Below are positions 43,863 to 47,411 of a DNA stretch of 47,411 nucleotides, in pieces (position 1 is the first letter of the stretch; the number at the start of each line of letters is the position of its first letter). Under the pieces are notes generated by a model, which was not told the origin of the DNA, searched no databases, and saw only the letters and a program-made list of their open reading frames with translations. The DNA is from Diplocloster agilis. Its GTDB lineage: Bacteria > Bacillota > Clostridia > Lachnospirales > Lachnospiraceae. Where the stretch lies: contig NZ_JAHQCW010000045.1 of assembly GCF_019042275.1 (NCBI RefSeq), positions 1-47,411 on the forward strand. Direction: 5' to 3'. The translations under genes and the position numbers were made by a program.

Positions 43863-44328
43863 TGCCTGTAAGGCTCGAAGATCTCTTGTATTGATAATTA
43901 GCTCTAGTATTAATAACCTTCAATGTTGTATCCTTATTTTTGCAGGATATTATTCAGCCTTTCTTTATCTCTGACTGTTTTCTCCGCCCTTCTGCCCTTT
44001 TCTCTATCTTTTTCTCTTTCTTTTTCTCTTTCTTTTTCTCTGTTTTTCCGCTGCCCTTTTTGCAGTCTTTTCTCTGTTCTCTTCTCTGCCCTTTTACAAC
44101 CTTTTCTCTGCTTTTCCCCTGTCTTTTTTCTATCTGCCAATAATCACAGCTTATTTTCAATGATTCTCCCGAACTTAGCAGCAGTAGATCTATGCTTACT
44201 ATGTTGATATTTAAAAATACATGTAAGTATTCCTTGCACATAGTATATTCTGCCACCAACAGAATTCATTATTCACACGAATAATAACAACTCAGCAATC
44301 AGTACCGAGCAAAAATTGAGCCAAAGCA
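43863..44328. other. Spacer between palindromes B and G, with a long pyrimidine tract
   Basis: About 190 bp (43953-44140) are nearly pure C and T on the plus strand, with a short repeat of the form CTTTCTTTTTCT. On the minus strand this reads as a 101-residue frame rich in Lys, Glu and Arg (43954-44259), but it has no clear ribosome-binding site and its composition follows from the tract. I do not call it a gene. Such a mirror-like purine/pyrimidine run can form triplex DNA. Confidence 0.6.
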
Positions 44329-44706
44329 GGTGAGGGCTGAGGCGGGATTGCGGCGGCCGGCTTCCGGGTGTCTGTCCGGGTTTGGGGCGGCGGTTTCCCG
44401 GGGTGCTTTCTGCTTTGCGGAAAATGCTCACACGAGCTGTGACGGGCCTTAGGGAGAAAGAGCGGGACAGGGAGAACCAAATTTTTGCTTCCTTGCAAAA
44501 ATTTGAGTGCCTCTGAGCCGAGAATTTCTTCAGAAATTCTTGGCGAATAGGCACGATGTTCCTCCTGTCCCGCTCTTTCTCTCTTAGGCCCAGCCAGCGA
44601 AGGGTGCGCAATTTCCGCAAAGCAGAAAGCACCCCGGGAAACCGCCGCCCCAAACCCGGACAGACACCCGGAAGCCGGCCGCCGCAATCCCGCCTCAGCC
44701 CTCACC
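44329..44706 (-). repeat. Type II giant palindrome (copy G)
   Basis: A 378-bp palindrome has perfectly complementary 95-bp outer arms (44329-44423 with 44612-44706). The centre carries the type II tip: side hairpin 44478-44505 (11 bp), helix 44507-44512/44549-44554, internal loop CTGA/GAAT, and an apical hairpin 44521-44540. All helices differ in sequence from copy D but pair. Outer border motifs match those of A and B in reverse (CCAAAG on the left, GGCCC on the right). It ends 30 bp before the ung stop codon, and ung is transcribed towards it. Confidence 0.95.
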
Positions 44707-44736
44707 GGCCCTCCTCACCAGCCCTCCGCTCCAAAT

Positions 44737-45411
44737 TCAAATATTCTCAATCTGCCAGTCGATGGGCTGCAGTCCATTCTTTTCGAGGAATGCGTTGGCC
44801 TGGCTAAACGGCCGGCTCCCGAAAAAGCCTCTGGATGCGGATAGCGGGCTTGGATGGGGAGCTTCCAGGATCAGATGCCTGGGGTTGTTGAGCATGGCCT
44901 TTTTGGATTGGGCCGGACGGCCCCACAGAATGAATACGATGGGACGGTCCTGATCGTTCAGGGCCCGGATGGCCGCGTCGGTGAATTCTTCCCATCCGAT
45001 TCCTCGGTGGGAATTCGCCTGATGGGCGCGTACGGTCAGTACGGTATTCAGTAACAGGACTCCCTGCTTGGCCCATTTTACCAGATAGCCGTTGTTGGGA
45101 ATGTAGCAGCCGCAGTCATCGTGCAGCTCCTGATAGATATTGACCAGGGACGGAGGTATCTCCACATCCGGCTTTACGGAAAAGCAAAGACCGTGGGCCT
45201 GGCCGTTTCCGTGATAGGGATCCTGGCCTAAGATCACTACTTTGACATCGTGAAGAGGGGTCAGGTGGAATGCGTTGAACAGGTCGTCTGCGCTTGGGTA
45301 GATTCTTCTGGTATTGTACTCGTTTAGGATCGTTTTATGTAATTGGATATAGTATGGTTTCTTGAATTCGGCCGCTAAGGGCTCAAGCCAGTCGTTGCTG
45401 ATGGGTGGCAT
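44737..45411 (-). CDS. ung: Uracil-DNA glycosylase, family 1
   Basis: Ung removes uracil from DNA. The 224-residue enzyme has the catalytic motif GQDPYHGNGQAHGLCFSV (water-activating Asp), LLLNTVLTVRAHQANSHRG, and the C-terminal EAPHPSPLSASRGFFG with the catalytic His. The length is normal. Its start is 16 bp after the hisF stop, on the same strand, so it may share the his transcript. Its stop codon lies 30 bp from palindrome G. Confidence 0.97.
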   Translation of the reverse strand: MPPISNDWLEPLAAEFKKPYYIQLHKTILNEYNTRRIYPSADDLFNAFHLTPLHDVKVVILGQDPYHGNGQAHGLCFSVKPDVEIPPSLVNIYQELHDDCGCYIPNNGYLVKWAKQGVLLLNTVLTVRAHQANSHRGIGWEEFTDAAIRALNDQDRPIVFILWGRPAQSKKAMLNNPRHLILEAPHPSPLSASRGFFGSRPFSQANAFLEKNGLQPIDWQIENI

Positions 45412-45427
45412 AGTTTCACTCCTTTTC

Positions 45428-46189
45428 TTACAGGCGGACGGATACTCCGCGTTTGTTCAGGTATTCTTTTACTTCTTTGATTTCCAGTTCTTTATAGTGG
45501 AACAAAGAGGCCGCCAGGGCTGCGTCTGCGCTGCCCCTTGTGAGTGCTTCATAGAAGTGTTCTTTGGTACCGGCTCCGCCGGAGGCGATGACCGGAATGG
45601 AAACGCTGTCGGCGATCTGTCTGGTGAGCTCGATGTCATACCCGGCTTTGGTCCCGTCACAGTCCATGCTGGTCAGAAGGATCTCTCCGGCTCCTAGCTG
45701 CTCGGCCATGCGGGCCCAGGCGACTGCGTCGATACCCACGTCGATCCGCCCGCCGTTTTTATAAATATTCCAGCCGCTGTTGTCCTCTCTTCGCTTTGCG
45801 TCGATCGCCACTACCACGCACTGGCTGCCGAATTTGTCCGCGGCTTCCCGGATCAGATCCGGATTCTGTATCGCGGAGGAATTGATGGATATCTTATCCG
45901 CGCCTTCCCGCAGGAGCGCCCGGAAGTCGTCCACGCTTCGAATTCCGCCTCCCACCGTAAAGGGGATAAATACTTTCTCCGCCACCTTGCGCACCATATC
46001 CACTACGGTTTCCCTGGCATCCGAGGAAGCGGTGATGTCCAGAAATACCAGCTCATCCGCCCCGGCCTTATCATATGCCGCCGCAATCTCTACCGGATCA
46101 CCGGCATCCCGCAGATTCACAAAATTAACTCCTTTTACGACTCGTCCGTTATGTACATCCAGACAGGGAATGATCCGCTTCGTAAACAT
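45428..46189 (-). CDS. hisF: Imidazole glycerol phosphate synthase, cyclase subunit HisF
   Basis: HisF uses ammonia from HisH to form imidazole glycerol phosphate and AICAR, linking histidine and purine synthesis. The 253-residue (beta-alpha)8 barrel has the catalytic Asp in [18 protein letters not shown] and the second in VVVAIDAKR, plus phosphate-binding GGGIRS and ASGGAGT. It starts at the base after the hisH stop, with AGGTAGGTT as ribosome-binding site. The rest of the his pathway is not in the window. Confidence 0.97.
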   Translation of the reverse strand: MFTKRIIPCLDVHNGRVVKGVNFVNLRDAGDPVEIAAAYDKAGADELVFLDITASSDARETVVDMVRKVAEKVFIPFTVGGGIRSVDDFRALLREGADKISINSSAIQNPDLIREAADKFGSQCVVVAIDAKRREDNSGWNIYKNGGRIDVGIDAVAWARMAEQLGAGEILLTSMDCDGTKAGYDIELTRQIADSVSIPVIASGGAGTKEHFYEALTRGSADAALAASLFHYKELEIKEVKEYLNKRGVSVRL

Positions 46190-46810
46190 CTAACCTACCT
46201 CCTTACCGATGGCGGCAAAATTTTTAAGGATCTGCAAGCCCACCTCGCTGCTCTTCTCCGGGTGGAACTGACACGCGAACAGATTACCCTTTTCCACCGA
46301 AGCGTGTATTCTGGCGCTATAGTCCGTCACTGCCTTTACAATCCCCTCATCCTTGGCACGCAGATAATAGGAATGTACAAAATATACATACGGATGTTCC
46401 GGCAGTCCCCGAAACAGCCGTCCGTCATTTATAAGCTCCAGGGAATTCCAGCCCATATGCGGGATCTTCAATCCCTCCCGCTTCGGAATCCTTACGATTC
46501 CGCCCTTCAGAATTCCCAAGCCTTCCACTCCCGGGCTCTCTTCGCTGTATTCAAACAACAGCTGGAGCCCCAGGCAGATCCCCAGAAACGGAATATTTTC
46601 CCCAACCGCCTCCCGGATTACCTGATCCAGACCATAAGCCCGCAGATTCGCCATCGCATCCCCAAAGGAGCCAACTCCCGGAAGAATCACTTTATCCGCC
46701 GCCAAAATGGTGTCCCGTTCTCTGGTCAGCACGACCTCCTGCCCCAGGGATACCAGTGCCTTTTCCACGCTCTTAATATTACCCGCGTCATAATCAATGA
46801 TCGCTATCAT
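46190..46810 (-). CDS. hisH: Imidazole glycerol phosphate synthase, glutamine amidotransferase subunit HisH
   Basis: HisH releases ammonia from glutamine for HisF. The 206-residue class I amidotransferase has the nucleophilic Cys in [17 protein letters not shown] and the His-Glu pair in [14 protein letters not shown]. The ATG at 46810 is the best start ([10 protein letters not shown] is the family beginning); in-frame GTG codons at 46819 and 46816 are too close to AAGGA. hisH and hisF form a tight pair, bounded upstream by palindromes rather than by other his genes. Confidence 0.95.
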   Translation of the reverse strand: MIAIIDYDAGNIKSVEKALVSLGQEVVLTRERDTILAADKVILPGVGSFGDAMANLRAYGLDQVIREAVGENIPFLGICLGLQLLFEYSEESPGVEGLGILKGGIVRIPKREGLKIPHMGWNSLELINDGRLFRGLPEHPYVYFVHSYYLRAKDEGIVKAVTDYSARIHASVEKGNLFACQFHPEKSSEVGLQILKNFAAIGKEVG

Positions 46811-46890
46811 CCGCACCACATCCTTATTTTTTCTGTCAACCAGTGTACCATAAAAAAGGGGACATGTCCATTCTACTTGATTGGGTTTGC

Positions 46891-47100
46891 TGCTGTAGGG
46901 GGGCGGGATGAGAGTGGAGCGGCAGGGCGGGGCGGCAGATATCGGGGGGCGGAATCGCTTCGGCCGGACCTAAGAACGAGTAACTGCGAGGTTCTCCCGT
47001 CATCTGCGTAACTCGTTCTAAGGCCCGGCCTCAAGCGATTCCGCCCCCCGATGTCTGCCGCCCCGCCCTGCCGCTCCACTCTCATCCCTGCTTTACAGCA
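46891..47100 (+). repeat. Type I giant palindrome, internally deleted (copy C)
   Basis: Arms at 46905-46960 and 47033-47088 are 56 bp with a single T-G pair, and TGCTGTA/TACAGCA extends the foldback further out. The basal motifs (TCGCTTCGG/CCTCAAGCGA, CTAAG pairs, TGCGTA) are present. The left AACTCC loop, TTATTA bulge and tip are missing: the left arm jumps from GAGTAACT straight into the right-arm sequence GCGAGGTTCTCC. This is an internal deletion derivative. It lies upstream of hisH. Confidence 0.9.
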
Positions 47101-47129
47101 GGCTGATTATCATGTTCTTCTGGTTTAGG

Positions 47130-47411
47130 AAACTGAGGGGGATGGGGAGTAGGCGAAAATAGCCGCGGAGGCGGACCGCCGGAGGCTCGGAACTTGGGGG
47201 CGGCTCTTCTTTGAAGGGGGAGCGGTCCGGTTCCGGGGGCTTGCGGAGGGTCTGTGCGGCATGGGAGGACTCCCCCGCGCCGGCCGGCTGCCCGGATGTC
47301 CGGTTCGGACGGGCATAGGGCGGCTGCGTATCCGCTTAGTGAAATCGGAAAGCCGGGTTCAGGATGACCGGCGGACTTCACGTCCGACGGGCAAGAGCCT
47401 CTGAACCGGGA
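47130..47411 (-). repeat. Partial type II giant palindrome (copy F), left half
   Basis: The window ends inside this copy. The conserved left-side motifs are GCATAGGGCGGCTG, CTTAG (47336-47340), the side hairpin 47372-47386 (CGGAC/GTCCG) and the start of the tip, CTGAACCGGGA. The segment from the GGGTTCAGGA motif to the end is identical to the matching part of copy D. The outer limit on the left is uncertain because the partner arm is outside. Its arm is not complementary to copy E, so E and F are different copies. Confidence 0.8.

Noticed and set aside
43954-44259. Lys/Glu-rich 101-residue frame
   Set aside because: Its sequence is the direct reading of a polypyrimidine tract, with no ribosome-binding site or family match.
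44292-44705. Overlapping frames of 126-137 residues in copy G
   Set aside because: They arise from the 95-bp perfect inverted arms; the same words appear on both strands.
43566-44706. Integron attC sites or an IS200/IS605 end as explanation for the palindromes
   Set aside because: No integrase or transposase is nearby and the stems are far longer than attC or IS605 hairpins; the resemblance is limited to conserved folding with variable arms.
1-47411. Circular replicon closed by the 33-bp end overlap
   Set aside because: The content is chromosomal housekeeping, and the arms of the two end copies do not complement each other, so they are different repeats.

Overview
The window is chromosomal DNA of a spore-forming member of the Clostridia, most likely a gut-type Lachnospiraceae. 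The evidence is spo0A, spoIVB, a PdaA-type deacetylase, two CotF-like coat proteins and the conserved Firmicutes run spoIVB-recN-argR-nadK-tlyA-dxs-ispA-xseB-xseA-nusB-asp23. Nearly every gene lies on the minus strand; the exceptions are a metal-responsive regulator pair, one surface protease and pdaA. No tRNA, rRNA, CRISPR array, insertion sequence or prophage was recognised.

Layout. 255-896: small alarmone synthetase. 1160-8339: selenium block selD-selA-selB-lysR, then yedE-yedF-DUF3343. selD itself carries an in-frame TGA (Sec18), so the gene starts at 8339, well upstream of the open frame that follows the TGA. 8567-15291: a heptad-repeat protein, a FeoA-FeoB fusion, and a heavy-metal locus (P1B ATPase, free HMA protein, divergent ArsR and AraC regulators). 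15534-19532: a 1332-residue anchored papain-like protease with MBG-type repeats. 19828-21442: a two-gene HipA-like kinase system whose partner appears to fuse a HipA N-terminal-like region, DUF2442 and a DNA-binding helix-turn-helix. 21655-23189: queA and rnhA. 24257-30267: telA, xpaC, pdaA, a membrane-bound MutS-like ATPase and two coat proteins. 30543-42891: glgA, spo0A and the spoIVB-nusB cluster. 43058-46810: asp23, ung, hisF and hisH.

The strongest unexplained signal is a family of very large, GC-rich imperfect palindromes (about 180-555 bp) at operon boundaries. Seven copies or partial copies are visible (1-254, 23291-23593, 23699-24253, 43566-43862, 44329-44706, 46891-47100, 47130-47411), plus one short orphan fragment at 26941-26963. 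They fall into a shorter type I (plus orientation) and a longer type II (minus orientation), and three loci hold a convergent pair, type I on the left and type II on the right. Outer arms differ completely in sequence between copies yet stay self-complementary (63 bp perfect in one, 95 bp perfect in another). Unpaired internal-loop motifs near the tip are conserved, while the helices around them change by compensatory substitutions. This is what a conserved folded RNA or single-stranded DNA would look like; I do not recognise it as a named family. The window starts and ends inside the same type II core, which suggests a contig broken at this repeat.

How parts work together: SelD makes selenophosphate, SelA and SelB use it for selenocysteine insertion, and YedE, YedF and the DUF3343 protein probably handle selenium supply under the LysR regulator. 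Spo0A, SpoIVB, PdaA and the coat proteins belong to sporulation. dxs and ispA supply isoprenoids. xseAB and recN serve DNA repair.
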